Of a DNA stretch of 64,000 nucleotides, positions 41,723 through 53,820 are shown in pieces. The translations under genes were made by a program, and so were the position numbers. The stretch lies in contig NC_083578.1 in assembly GCF_027579695.1 (NCBI RefSeq), positions 6,242,460 to 6,306,459 on the forward strand, in the 5' to 3' direction. Source of the stretch: Neoarius graeffei (Eukaryota > Chordata > Actinopteri > Siluriformes > Ariidae). The notes below the pieces were generated by a model. That model was not told the DNA's origin. It saw nothing but the letters and a program-made list of their open reading frames with translations, and ran no database searches. The stretch's first letter is position 1, and every line of letters begins with the position of its first letter.

Positions 41723-42100
41723 TGGGGGCAGCACAGTGGTGTAGTGGTTAGCACTGTCACCTCACAGCAAGAAGGTCCTGGGTTCAAGCCCAACGGCCAG
41801 CGAGGGCCTTTCTGTGTGGAGTTTGCATGTTCTCCCCATGTCTGCGTGGGTTTCCTCCGGGTGCTCCGGTTTCCCCCACAGTCCAAAGACATGCAGGTTA
41901 GGCTAATTGGTGGCTCTAAATTGAGCGTAGGTGTGAATGTGAGTGCGAATGGTTGTTTGTCTCTGTGTATCAGCCCTGCGATAACCTGGCAACTTGTCCA
42001 GGGTGTACCCCGCCTTTTGCCCGTAGTCAGCTGGGATAGGCTCCAGCTTGCCCGCGACCCTGTAGAACAGGATAAGCGGCTACAGATAATGCATGGACGG
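41723..42100 (+). repeat. tRNA-headed SINE, copy 8
   Basis: A full-length forward copy with target duplication ATAAATATTA at 41713-41722 and 42101-42110. It lies inside the tandem-repeat element. Confidence 0.92.
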
Positions 42101-42563
42101 ATAAATATTACGGCATATTTCCCTTATGAGCACAACAGCATGTACATTTAACAGTTACAAACTGTATTCCTTACAAGAAATAAATGCAAAAATTGCAGTG
42201 TTAGCTGTTATATATATTATGGCCTATTTCAATTATCAGCATAAGAGTTAGTGTATTAAATGGTTAATATATGTATTTTCTCCAAGAAATATATGCAAAA
42301 ATTGTGGTGATAGCTATTATAACAATTACGGCATATGTCCGTTATCAACATAAAAGTACATTAACTTGACAGTTACAAACTGTATTCTATACATGAAATA
42401 CATGCAAAAATTGCTGTGTTGGCTGTTATAAACATTACAGCATATTTCCATTTTCAACACAAATGCAGGTACATTTGACAGTTAGAAAATGTATTCTTTA
42501 CGTGAAATAAATACAAAAATCACGGTGTTGGCTGTTGGAAATATTACGGCATATTTCCGTTAT

Positions 42564-42968
42564 TGTTAGTAAACCTGCTGAGAACGCTATGACATGGACT
42601 CCCTGAACTACAGTTCCCAAGACCCACAGCGCCCTCTGTCTCCCAATTACTCATTACAGCTGTCACACATCTTCATAATTACCTCTTCCCCATTTAAGCC
42701 ACTCACTCGCTCTACTCCAGTGTGAAATATCATTCTGCTCCCTCAGTTTATACCAAGCCTTGTATCTTTCTGACTGCCTTTCATATTTCTGACTTTTGCT
42801 TATCCTCTCACGGTTTCACCCTTTGTCTTCCCTTTACTACATTGTTCGCCGATCGCCCTCCCCATGCTAAGTTACCTACCACGATTCCTGTCTCTCATCT
42901 TAGCTTTGTTTACTGTTTGCATCCTGTTCTCTTCTGCATCTACATCCGTAAGTGCCCGCACTCTGACA
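42564..42968 (+). repeat. 5' LTR of the decayed gypsy element
   Basis: About 405 bp, starting TGTTAG and ending TGACA. It matches the 3' LTR throughout with scattered differences. Confidence 0.9.
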
Positions 42969-45900
42969 GGATATTTTGCCATCATGGACGTAGTGGAAGA
43001 GGCGAAGCAGACGGCTCTTAATGCCCAGGGACAACTGCTGGGAGAACATCAGCAGATGCTAGCAGATCTGAACACTTGTATGGAGCAGCTAGCTACAGTG
43101 ATGTCACAGGCCCTCCTAACTCATCTCGAGTCTTCCACAAGCCCCGTGCTGCAACTTCCTGTTCCGCACTCGCTTGTAAACGTTTTTTACTTCAATCTTC
43201 CATGTATTTCACTACAAGGCCTAACCTATCTGAGGAGCACAAGATTGCCAAGTTCCTTTCTTTCCTCACTGGTAAAGCGCTCCGATGGGCCAGCGCAGTT
43301 TGGAACCAGGGCAGTGAACAGACTAAATCCTACGAACTCTTCCTCTCTCAGTTCAAGAGAGTATTTGATCACAAACCAGAAGGAATTAAAGTAGGTAAAA
43401 GCTTACTTATCATTTCACAAGGCTCCAGAAGCATGGCCAAGTACGCCCTAGATTTCAGAATGCTAGTGGCAGCCAGCAGGTAGAATGATCCGGCTCTTAA
43501 GGCAGTTTTTCGCCAAGGTCTGTGCCCCAAGATTCTAAGCGAGCTCACCTGCAGAGATGAACAGTGCAATCTGGACTCTCTTATTGACTTGGCCATTCGT
43601 CTTGATCATCTGTTGGCTCACCGACCTCAGAATAGTGGCAAATTGGTCTTCACCTCTGATGACAGTGCATCCATGGAGGTGTCACATACCTGGCTAACAT
43701 GCACTGAGCGCTTAAGGAGGAAGAAGGAGGGGTTATGTTTCTACTGCAGAAGTTCTGAACATCAGCTCAACCATTGTCCCATCTGTCCATCCTGTGCAGC
43801 TCCCGCTGAAGTTCCAGCATGCAATGTGAGTCCAGTAAGAAAGTTCAGTTGCAAATCATTCAAGGTTCCAGTGTTGTTAAAGTTGGCAGATGCCACACAC
43901 ATCCTTTCTGCTTTTATCAATTCAGGGGCAGAAGGCAACTTCATCAGCAGCTCTGTCATTCAGAAGTTCAACCTTCCAACAACCCCTCTTCAAAGCACAC
44001 TCAGCATTTGAGCTATCAATGGAGGGCCCATAGGAGAAGGTTATGTCACCATGCGTACAACTCCCATTCACATTCAAGTAGGCACACTGTATTCAGAGTT
44101 CATTTCCCTCTATGTCACCGCTACTGTAAGTCACAACATCATTCTCGGCTATCCTTGGCTACAACTTCATGACCCCTTGATTTCATAGCAGAACAAGGAG
44201 ATTCTCCAGTGGTCCCCTGCATGCTTTCAGAGTTGCATTTCTCATCCTCAAGTCAACATCTCATCCACCTCTGTGGAGAGCCCGCAGCCCGACTCTCTAG
44301 ACAATGTTCCGGAGTGTAATTTGGACCTCAAGGAGATGTTCAGCAAGGGAAAGGCTTGTGGGCTACCACCTCATTGACCCTGTGACTGTGCAATTGATTT
44401 GCTGCCAGGCACGTGACCACCATGAGGTCGTATACACCCACTCTCCCAAAAAGAGCACACGGCTATGGCAGAGTGCATTCAGGAAGCCCTCAAGCAGGGT
44501 TATATTTGTCCTTCCAAATCTCTGGCCTCAGCAGGCTTCTTCTTCATGGAGAAACAAGGTGGGGGTCTTAAACCATGTATTGACTATAGGGGACTTAATC
44601 AGGTGTCAGTCAAGTACCCATATCTGCTTCCTCTTGTTCCTGCGGCCCTGGAGCAACTCAGATCAGCTAAAATCTTCTCAAAACTCGACTTACGCAGTGC
44701 CTACAACTTAATCAGGATTAAGAAGGGTGATGAGTGGAAGACCACCTTCAGCACTACCGCCGGCCATTTTGAGTACCGGGTAATGCCGTATGGCCTTTCT
44801 TCAGCACCTAGTGTTTTCCAATGCCTGATTAATGATGTGCTATGGGACATGCTAGGTAAGTATGCCATTGCCTGTATAGGTGATATTCTCATCTACTCCC
44901 CAGATGAAGGAAATCACAAGGATCATGTAAGAGTGGTTCTCTAATGCCTGCTTCAGAACCACCTCTATGTCAAAGCAGAGAAATGTGAGTTCCATAAAAG
45001 TCACATCTCCTTCTTAGGGTATATTATCAGTGCTGAAGGCATCAGCATGGACTCATCCAAGGTATCTGCAGTCACCTCTTGGCCTACACCCATGTCTATA
45101 AAGGACCTTCAATGTTTCCTGGGCTTTGCTAACTTCTATCGCCATTTTATTGGGAGTTTCAGCGTGATTGCCGCTCCCTTAACAGCCCTACTAAAGAAGG
45201 GACCCAAGCGCATTAAGTGGAACCCTGTGGCAGAAGAATTACAGCACCTTGATCTGTGCAAACCCTTCACCCTAGAGGTTGATGCCTCTGATACAGGAGT
45301 AGGGGCAGTACTGTCACAATGTTTTGGGGAGAAACAGAAACTCCATCCTGTAGCATTCTTCTCTAGAAAGCTCTCACCTGCAGAGAGAAACTACAACGTG
45401 GGCAACAGAGAACTTCTCACCATTAAGCTAGCCCTGGAGGAGTGGCAACATTGGCTAGAGGGAGCCACACACCCTTTCGTCATCCTCATGGACCACAAGA
45501 ATTTAGAATATCTCTGCAAAGCTAAGAGGTTAAACCCTCACCAGGCCAGGCAGGCTCTCTTCTTCATTCACTTCAAATTCACCATTTCATTCCATCCGGT
45601 CTCCAAGAACACCAAAGCAGATGCCCTATCTCAAATCTTTGCGCAATCACACCAAGATTTTGTCACCCATCCTATTCTTCCACTCCAATGCTTCATACAG
45701 TCAATTACCTGGGACCTTGACAAAGAAATAAGGAACTCTCAACCCCAGACTCTCCCCAACAATCTCCCACCTGGTTTACTATATGTGCTGAAACACTTTA
45801 GAGGCAGACTCATCACTTGGATACCCTGGCAGTCAACGTACGCATCTTATGTTGAGAAACAAGTACTGGTGGGAGAACATGCTGACTGAAATTAATCAGT

Positions 45901-47120
45901 ATATCGCCTCATGCTCTGTCTGTGCCCAAGCCAAGGTTCCTAGAACCTCCCCAGCTGGTAAACTTTGCCCTCTCCCTGTGCTTCAAAGACCCTGGTCCCA
46001 CATAGCCATCAATTCCATCACTGACCTCCCTTCCTCACAAGGCAATACCACCATAATGGTAACCATCAACCGCTTCTCTAAGGCTCTTAAACTCATTCTG
46101 TTACCTGGTATCCCCACAGCCTCCCAAACAGCTGAACTATTATTCCAGCAGGTGTTCAGATACTATGGCCTCACAGAGGACATAGTCAGTGGCCGGGGCT
46201 CTCAGTTTGTTTCATGCTTCTGGACTTGCTTCATGGAAAGACTGGGAGTATCTGTGAGCCTCACGTCCGGATACCATCCTCAGTTGAACAGCCAAGTAGA
46301 GAGGGCTAATCAAGAAATATGCTGTTTCTTAATAATCTTCTGCATGCATAACCAGGGGGACTGGGCATGTTTCCTTCCATGGGCTGAGTATGCACAAAAC
46401 TCTCTCAGACACTCTGCAACTCAGCTAACACCATTTCAGTGCATACTCAGCGACCAACCATCCCTGTTCCCTTGGGATGACATGCCAAGCCAAGTACAAG
46501 CTGTAGATGAATGGTTTTCACGCAGCCAGACTATATGGGAGGAGGTACATCAACGGCTCGAGACTGTCAATGCCAAGTATAAAGATTATGCTGATAAACA
46601 TAGAGCAAGTAACCCTGACTTTTCCCCAGGAAACAGAGTATGGATAGCCACAAGGAATCTAAGAGAACCACACACCTGTAAGAAACTTCAGCCATGATGC
46701 ATCAGACCTTACAAGGTACTTCATCACATCAAAGAGGTCTCGTACAGTCTTGAACTCCCCCCTCACAGCAGGTTGTCCCCTATATTCCATGCCTCTAACC
46801 TGAAACCTGCCATTCCAGGTCCCCTTGCTGAGAACACACCACTCCAGGAGCACCCAGCTCTTGACATAGAGAGGGACCCCATCTACCAGGTAAATAAGAT
46901 CCTCAACTCTAGAAGAAGAAGAGGGCAAGTTGAGTACCTGGTAGATTTGGAAGGTTATGGACCTGAGGAGCAAAGCTGGGTTGCTGCTAAGGACATTCTA
47001 GACCCACTCCTCAAACAAGAGTTCCATGCCCTACATCCCAACAAACCAGCACCCAGAGGTTGGGGGCATACCAAAAAGAATGTAGCTCCCAGAGGGAGCA
47101 CCATGGGGGGGTTGGGGTTC

Positions 47121-47532
47121 TGTCAGTAAACCTGCTGAGAACACTGTGACTACAAAGATGGACTCCCTGAACTACAGTTCCCAGGACCCACAGCACCCTC
47201 TGTCTCCCGATTACTAATTACAGCTGTCACACATCTTCCTAATTACCTCTTCCCCTATTTAAGTCACTCACTCACTCTACTCCAGTGTGAAGTATCGTTC
47301 TGCTACCTCAGTTCATACCAAGCCTTTATCTTTCTGACTGCCTTTTGGATTTCTAACTTTTACTTATCCTCTCACGTTTTTGCCCTTTGTCTTCCCTCTA
47401 CTACATTGTTCGCAGTTCGCCTGACCCACACTAGTTTACCTACCATGATTCTTGTCTCTTGCCTTGGCTTTGTTTACTGTTTGCATCCTGTTCTCTTCTG
47501 CATCCATATCCATAAGTGCCTGCATTCTGGCA
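47121..47532 (+). repeat. 3' LTR of the decayed gypsy element
   Basis: About 412 bp, starting TGTCAG and ending TGGCA, followed directly by the second GTTAT. Confidence 0.9.
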
Positions 47533-47839
47533 GTTATCAGCACAACAGCACTTACATTTAACAGTTAATAACTGTATTCTTTTCAAGAAATAAATGTAAA
47601 AATCATAGTGTTGACTGTTATAAATATTACGGCATTTTTCCGTAAAAAAAAAAAGTGCAATTGCGCTTTACAGTAGGGCAATGTATTTTTTTCAGAGAAA
47701 AAAAATTTAAAAATTACTGTTTTCCCTGATTAATTTATTTGCAGTGATTAAATCAAATAAACAGTATTAAACCTATTTACAGTTTACAGATTTTTACTGT
47801 CATGGTTTCACAGTTTTTCACCGTAAAATCTATGGACAT

Positions 47840-48420
47840 TTTTTACAGGAACATCTGTGCTGAGTATGAACTAGAAGTCCCAAGTTCAAAGTGGGACACA
47901 CCTCTGAAGGTGGTTGAGAATGACCAAGTTAAGATCCTGTGGGACTTCCAGATGCAGACGGAAAAACTGGTAATGGCTAATCAACCGGACATGGTAGTGG
48001 TGGACAAACGGGAGAACAAGGCTGTGGTGATAGATGTGGCAATACCAAGTGACAACAACATCAGGAAAAAGGAACTTGAGAAGCTCGAGAAGGATCACAT
48101 GCTGAAGGAAGAGCGAGAAAAGATGTGGAAGATGAAGACAACTGTGGCCCCTCTGGTGATAGGAGCCCTTGGTGCAGCGACCCCCAAATTGGGAGAGTGG
48201 CTCCAATAGATCCCAGGAACATCATCCACAATGTCTATCCAGAAAAGTGCAGTCCTAGGAACAGTTAAGATACTGCACAGGGCCCTCAAACTCCCAGGCC
48301 TCTGGTAGAGGACCGAGCTTGAGGGGGAAAAAAGACCGTCCACAGGAGGGGCGAGTGGGGTAATTATGTATGTATAAGGTCTGTAGGTCTTCTGTCTTCT
48401 GGTATGTATGGTATGTCCAC
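47840..48420 (+). pseudogene. LINE 3' end with restriction-like endonuclease
   Basis: A + strand frame from about 47845 to 48208 encodes NICAEYELEVPSSKWDTPLK. It then carries a PD...D nuclease core (QPDMVVVDKRENKAVVIDVA, then IPSDNNIRKKELEKLEK) and ends GALGAATPKLGEWLQ. The PD-(D/E)xK-like spacing is that of the C-terminal restriction-like endonuclease of R2/R4/Rex6-type LINEs. After the stop, similarity continues in frame for about 25 codons (SAVLGTVKILHRALKLPGLW). It is 5' truncated: no reverse transcriptase is present. Confidence 0.65.
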
Positions 48421-49318
48421 TGGTCATGCTGACAACTGACAAATGAAATCTGGTCTTTTCATCCACAACAGTCTGACTACTCAACCACTTCTGAAACTGC
48501 TTTTTGGCATTTCAAATGCCAAGATTTTCTGATTGCTTTGAACACAGCCTCAGCCTTCAGGATCACTGCAGAAATGGACCAGCATTTGGAACTTGGAAAC
48601 TTGGGACCTATGCACTGACACAAACCAGGTACTATTCCTGGGCTGGTGTTAGTACTGGTTCAGAACTAGTTCAACTTGCGAAACTTCTAAGAATTGGTAT
48701 GCTTTTCCACAGGCTAGAGAGTCAGCATAATTTCACTGTATACATCTCTGCTTTCCCAGCTGCTAGCTCTGCTGCAGGCACTGCTAGACTGCCATGCAGA
48801 CACTGCTACCCTGTTACTAGCCTGCCACATTAGTGACACTATTACCAAGCATAACAACAACAATGGAGGATGACCTCTCTTTTTCTTCTTCTTATTTGGA
48901 TCAGCCAGACTAGACACAACACTAGCTCTGCTTTTTTTAAAAATGGTCATCACAAAGTTTTAGCTGGTGTTGTTAGTCACAGTAATCCCATCTCTTGCCC
49001 CTGGCATACGGTAAGTGGCTCTTGGTTCGAGACAAGCAAAGGTGGTGCGGCTCTGGAACCAGTTTCCCTGGCAGAGAGCCAATTCTTTGGCTCTTGAAAT
49101 GCAAAGAACTGGTTAAAGTTTAGGTACTGGCTCTGAACCAGCCTTGGACCTGCCTTGAGGAAAAAGGGCCATGGGGGAGACCGGACTAGAACAAAACCCA
49201 CAACAAACAAGAGCTTTTGGTGTTTGATGTGATGTGAAGAGGGAATCCCTGATATTTGCAAGTTTTGTTTGTGGCTGCAACAGTGGTTCTACAACTAATT
49301 AGAGGAGCATGAGAATGC
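48420..49318. other. Unclassified repeat-like stretch
   Basis: Non-coding, with recurring GAACCAG, AACTGGTT and CTGGTTCAGA phrases in both orientations (48650-48675, 49055-49145) and GCTAGCTCTGCT-type runs. It is probably part of a non-autonomous DNA element, but the ends could not be defined. Confidence 0.35.
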
Positions 49319-49601
49319 GTTACTTCCTGAACTAGTGTAGGATTCCCACGTTTGATTCCTAGCTGAGTACCAATAACAAAGATGCCCCCATATCACACCC
49401 ATGATCTCATGTGTGTAATCTCTTAAAGGATCATGCTTATACTCTGGTCTTTCATGGCCTGATGGTCTCCCAGTCTTGTGAGAGAACCTTCCAGTGTAAA
49501 AGTAATGTGAAAAAAAAATCACTTGTGATTAATGAAATCATGTGCTCTGCATGTCCCAACCAGTGAGTACATGGCAATTCTACACTGGTTCAGGAAGTAA
49601 C
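49319..49601. mobile_element. Possible MITE with 27-bp inverted ends
   Basis: Left GTTACTTCCTGAACTAGTG (49319 on) and right CACTGGTTCAGGAAGTAAC (to 49601) are inverted copies with one mismatch, extending to about 27 bp. The 283-bp interior is non-coding. Its right end touches the Harbinger element, so the inverted pair could also be part of a larger structure. Confidence 0.5.
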
Positions 49602-49603
49602 CT

Positions 49604-51495
49604 GGGCCCTGTACTACGAAGCGGGTTTTCTGGCTTACCAGGGTAACTTCGAGAGTAACTTGATCACGTGCAGCGTAACTTCCCGATTAACCCATACTAC
49701 GAAAGTTGGCTATGTTCAAACCGAGGTACGCTGCCATGGCAATTTACGCTGCATCTCAAACCTGCTCGTCTCAGGTTATGTTCTTGGTTAACCCGAGGTT
49801 TCCGATTAACCACACCCTTTTTAAACACCACCTCTCCACCGACATTTCCTCTAGAGACAATGCCAGCGTACCTGGATGACCCGTGCGATATCAGAGCGCA
49901 GATTAGAGATGGGATTTATGGCTCTTTGATGGGATCCGCATCTTTGTGATCCGTTCTTTGAAAAGAGCCATTCAAAAGACTGGCTCATTTGGCTCTTTTT
50001 AAATATTTATTCAGTTTTAAGAAGACAGCGTCTAAAGAAGCCAGATCCCTCTGCTTAGACAGTGACATCAATATTTCTGGACATACCTTTTATATAAAGC
50101 AACCTAGACTTACATTATTGTAACCCCTAAACGCTCATAAATAACCATTAAAAAACAATGAGGGCTTCAATGAATGTCCATGCAGAACGGCTTTTCTGTA
50201 AAAAAAAAAACCCACTCAAGAACATAGTTACCAAGAACGCAAGAATATTTTATAGAAAAACACTTGTTTTACAAAAATATTTAAGTCTGAGATACAAAAT
50301 AGATACAACTACAATAAATATAACACAAGAACTAGTTATCACACAAGAACATTTTAATAGAAAAAAACAAACTTTCTATATTAAAAATATTGAAATTGTA
50401 ACAAAAATAGATACAACTAAACAGTCAGATAAATAGATAAAGTTATAACAAGAACACAAGATTATTTTAATAGGAAAAAACAAACTATTAATGCAAAAAA
50501 TATATATTATTATTAGAAAAATAGATACAACTAGACAAACAGATAAAATACACAAAAATAGAACAAACAAAATGACGATAGAATAAATTAAATGAACGTC
50601 CGTGCAAAGTAGTTTTCCCACGATATTATCATTAATATCACACAACAACATTATAAACTATATACAAAACAATTTGAACTATTAGGCAAACAGATAAAAC
50701 TTGAATAAATAAAAGGCAAATGAATGCTTGCTTGCACGCGCACACACACACCCCATTATGAATGATGTTTTTATATTTCATTTTCACCTGTTGCCAGGTG
50801 CGTTTGGCACTGCTGTTGCCTCGGAAATGTTCACAGGACATACACCAACTTAGTCAAAGGGACTGAACAGTCAGTCATCCTAATTCATGTGACTCTGTGC
50901 ACATATCAGCTTAAGTAGGCTACTCCATGAATTTACCATACCAAATTTTATTCAGGATTTTTCGGACATTAAACAAGCTATATATGACTGGAGTCACGTC
51001 GAAGTCACGACGTGGAGTCACATCGAAGGACCATTTTCTGTGACTTGTGATTGATCATGAAGCTTTCTCTCATCCTATACTTCTGTTCTGGAACATGTAG
51101 AAACATGTAGAAGGGAGAATGTACTTGCGCATTTACCCGATCGGCAATTCGTTGCCAACATGCTTGCCGCTCCTTATTGGCAGCCGCTGTGTTAGATTTT
51201 TAATGTTGTTTTGAACTCCTCGTAGCTTTGCATTATAACCGCCCATTCTTCCTCCGTGAAGTACGGCGACCGTGCCATTGTGAACAGTGGGGATTTGCGC
51301 TGATAACCTCCCCTTTAGCGTGAACGCGCATTAACCCTGATTAGGTTAACACAGGTTCAACAAGTCAACTTCATAATTGGCATCGTAGTACCGTTTAATC
51401 CCAAACAAGATAACCAGGTTTTGTCAACCCCGGTTTAGCGGGGGAACCCTGGGTTACTTCTGGGTAGGTTGACCTCCGTTCGTAGTACAGGGCCC
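49604..51495 (-). mobile_element. PIF/Harbinger-type element, truncated inside
   Basis: The ends GGGCCCTGTACTACGAA and its reverse complement are the inverted termini of a fish Harbinger family. On the - strand it keeps pieces of the accompanying MYB/SANT-like protein (51278-51120 and about 50835-50760). No DDE transposase is present. A block at 49910-50750, rich in AAATAGATACAACTA-type repeats and a GATGGGATCCGCATCTTTGT phrase, looks like a secondary insertion. A clear 3-bp target duplication was not found. Confidence 0.65.
50760..51278 (-). pseudogene. Harbinger MYB/SANT-like protein fragment
   Basis: It starts at ATG 51278: MARSPYFTEEEWAVIMQSYE and EFKTTLK. A frame shift follows, then NTAAANKERQACWQRIADRV to about 51125. 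A separate piece, AKRTWQQVKMKYKNI, lies at about 50805-50760. Together these are the N-terminal trihelix of the MYB-like partner that Harbinger transposases need for DNA binding and nuclear import. About 290 bp of unrelated sequence separate the two pieces, and the C-terminal part is missing. Confidence 0.7.
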
Positions 51496-51504
51496 TGGTC
51501 TGGT

Positions 51505-52258
51505 TGTTAGGGTTTTGCTGGGATTCGAACCTGGTTCGTTGGTGTGATGATCCAGCAAACCCCCACTAGGCCACCAGGGGAATGACTCAAATGCAGAGGC
51601 GTGAGGCGGAAGTAGAAAAAGTAACAAAAGGTTTATTTATACCAGGGGTGTTCAAATTGATCCATAAAGGGCCGTGTGGCTGCAGGTTTTCATTCCAGCC
51701 ATGCAGCAGCACACCTGATTTGGCTTATTCAATCAACTGACACACCCACCCTTTAATCAAGGGTGGGTGTGGCTGCAAGTATTTGACTGTGTGAAGACAG
51801 TTCAGTTGATTGAATGAGCCAAGTCAGGTGTGCTGCTGCATGGCTGGAATGAAAACCTGCAGCCACACGGCCCTTTATGGATCAATTTGAACACCCCTGA
51901 TTTATACTATGTACACTATATACAATCCAGGGCAAAACAAAAAAAAAACAAAAACAAAGAGTATAATTCAAAAAGAAAAAGGCAAAAATGCAAAAGCTCA
52001 GAAGATCCACAAAACACAGTACAAAGGAAACTGGAGATAAACATAACAGCACAGAGACTCCGTGACAAGAGGACTGAACTCAGGGGTATAAATACACAAA
52101 CTAATTAAGGACACAGGTGAAGATAATCAGGACAAACAGGCAATTAACAAAAAACACAAAACACAGGAACAGTGGCGGCCTCTAGAGGCCAAAATAAACA
52201 TGACACGAAAAAGAAATAACAGCGGCCTCTAGAGGCCAAAACAGTCCTAGTCCTAACA
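51505..52258 (-). repeat. Solo LTR related to the young gypsy element
   Basis: An LTR of the same family as the element at 58754 on, flanked by a 5-bp duplication CTGGT (51500-51504 and 52259-52263) and without internal sequence. It is 754 bp long because a 257-bp MITE is inserted in it. It is more diverged from the pair at 58.7/63.6 kb than those are from each other, so it is an older member reduced by recombination between LTRs. Confidence 0.9.
51643..51899. mobile_element. hAT-type MITE inside the solo LTR
   Basis: A 257-bp palindromic element with ends CAGGGGTGTTCAAATTGATC and its reverse complement. It is flanked by an exact 8-bp duplication ATTTATAC (51635-51642 and 51900-51907). The arms are almost perfectly complementary for about 100 bp, so the transcript would fold into a long hairpin. 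Confidence 0.93.
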
Positions 52259-52263
52259 CTGGT

Positions 52264-53440
52264 AGAATCACTTTTACAGACACAAACAAACCTTACAAAT
52301 GTCACAGATTCCCCCTTCCCGTAGCAACAAGCTCAATATGCTTGTGTTTGTTTTGGTTGTTTTTCTCATCCTGTTTCCATCCGTGTCCTGTCATTGGTCT
52401 GTTATCTGATTGTGTCCACCTGTTTTGTGTTAGTCTTGATTAGGTTGCTTATTTATACCCTGTTGATCCTGAGTATTTCTGTGAAGTCATGTTATGTTTT
52501 ATGTCCATAAGTTTCAGAATTCACAGATTCCACATACTGTACTGTGTTTCCAGGTTTTTGAGACAGTTTGTCTCTCTTTTGGTTCCAGATTATTAGTTTG
52601 TTGACTCCTGTCATGATCTATGACTAGAGTTGTTGGACCGTCCACATTAAACATCATGCCAAGTACCTGCACATGTCCTACAGCCAGACGGTGTGAAACA
52701 ATACTTGTACTAGTTGAAGATTTGTTACAGCCTTGTTAGCTCTCCGTGTTCTGCTTATGTTTTTGAGGAGCAGATTCTCTGTTCCTGTTGCAGCTTTTCA
52801 CTTGGTTTGAACTGTATAGTCTGTTAGGAGCACTAGGTGGCAATATTTACACATACACTCTCTTTCCTTATGTCTTTGCAACATAAAACTAGATAGCACA
52901 ATCTTCTTTCTCTTAAACACTGCAGTTATCTCATTTGATATTTTTTTTATTTTTAATCTCATCTCATCTCATTATCTCTAGCCGCTTTTGTATTATACTG
53001 TCTATTATAACAATTTTTATATTTTGTATTTTACTCTTTTTTTAAACTCTACTACAGCACCTAGAAGAGTGTGCAGACTAAGAATGTAATTGTACAAAGT
53101 TTTGGAATCTTGACTAAAACTCTTGGCTTTGCTTTGGCATCTTACTACTACTACTACTACTACCACCAAGGAGAAGAAGACGAGGAGGAGGAGGAAGAAG
53201 ATTGAAAGTTGAATCAAATTGAACAAATTTGTGTGTACTGGTTTCATTAATAAAGTTTTGCAGATGAAGAGGAAAAACAATGAATTAAAAAGAAGTGTAT
53301 TGTTCAGTCACAATATTTCCATCAAAGCACACAAGCAGTCACACAGTTCTGCATTGAATACCTGTAATGTATAGTGTGCCACCTAGTGACAGACAGACAG
53401 ACAGACAAATAAATAAATAAATAAATAATTGAACTACATA
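52264..53440. other. Gene-free stretch with repeat traces
   Basis: 52330-52640 has the T/G-rich, LTR-like character of retrotransposon ends but no defined borders. A 33-bp relic of the main SINE's tail (CTCATCTCATCTCATTATCT...) is at 52955-52987. An (ACT)n tract followed by GAGGAG-rich sequence lies at 53142-53205. An (AATA)n tract lies at 53404-53428. No gene is seen. Confidence 0.45.
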
Positions 53441-53442
53441 GT

Positions 53443-53820
53443 GCTCATCTCATCTCATTATCTCTAGCCGCTTTATCCTGTTCTACAGGGTCGCAGGCAA
53501 GCTGGATCCTATCCCAGCTGACTACGGGCGAAAGGTGGGGTACACCCTGGACAAGTCGCCAGGTCATCACAGGGCTGACACATAGACACAGACAACCATT
53601 CACACTCACATTCACACCTACGCTCAATTTAGAGTCACCAGTTAACCTAACCTGCATGTCTTTGGACTGTGGGGGAAACCGGAGCACCCGGAGGAAACCC
53701 ACGCGGACACGGGGAGAACATGCAAACTCCGCACAGAAAGGCCCTCGCCAGCCACGGGGCTCGAACCCGGACCTTCTTGCTGTGAGGCGACAGCGCTAAC
53801 CACTACACCACCATGCCGCC
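53443..53820 (-). repeat. tRNA-headed SINE, copy 9
   Basis: A full-length reverse copy with its tail CTCATCTCATCTCATTATCT at the left and its head ending GGTGGTGTAG (- strand) at the right. No convincing target duplication was found. Confidence 0.9.

Larger units (their letters stand above)
42564..47532 (+). mobile_element. Decayed Ty3/gypsy element with chromodomain
   Basis: A 5-kb LTR retrotransposon with two LTRs (42564-42968 and 47121-47532) and a 5-bp target duplication GTTAT (42559-42563 and 47533-47537). Parts in order are gag (about 42985-43800), protease (about 43880), reverse transcriptase (about 44465-45200), RNase H (about 45260-45660), integrase (about 45880-46560) and a C-terminal chromodomain (about 46880-47050). 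The protein resembles the younger element at 58.7 kb but belongs to a different lineage of the same group. It is broken in perhaps half a dozen or more places. The two LTRs differ at very roughly one base in ten, so it is an old insertion. Confidence 0.9.
41700..47850. mobile_element. Element with 109-bp internal tandem repeats, host to a SINE and a gypsy element
   Basis: The non-inserted parts (41700-41722, 42101-42563, 47533-47850) form a tandem array with a unit of about 109 bp, marked by ATGCAAAAATTG at 42184, 42293, 42402 and 42512. The array continues after the retrotransposon at about 47590. The right end (47700-47850) is rich in TTTACAGT and ACGGTAAA phrases and ends near TTTTTTACAG, as in fish MITEs with CTGTAAAAAA termini. 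The left terminus is not seen. It is probably a MITE with an amplified interior. Confidence 0.55.

Noticed and set aside
42722-43021. 99-codon frame across the 5' LTR of the decayed gypsy element
   Set aside because: Lies in LTR and leader sequence; not a host gene.
50158-50436. AT-rich frames at 50.1-50.7 kb
   Set aside because: Low-complexity AAATAGATACAACTA-type repeats inside the Harbinger region; composition does not look like protein.
52330-52640. Another solo LTR
   Set aside because: The T/G-rich character is LTR-like, but no TG...CA ends or target duplication could be found, so it is only mentioned as a trace.
53017-53280. 87-codon frame with a valine run
   Set aside because: Produced by an (ACT)n tract on the opposite strand; no other support.
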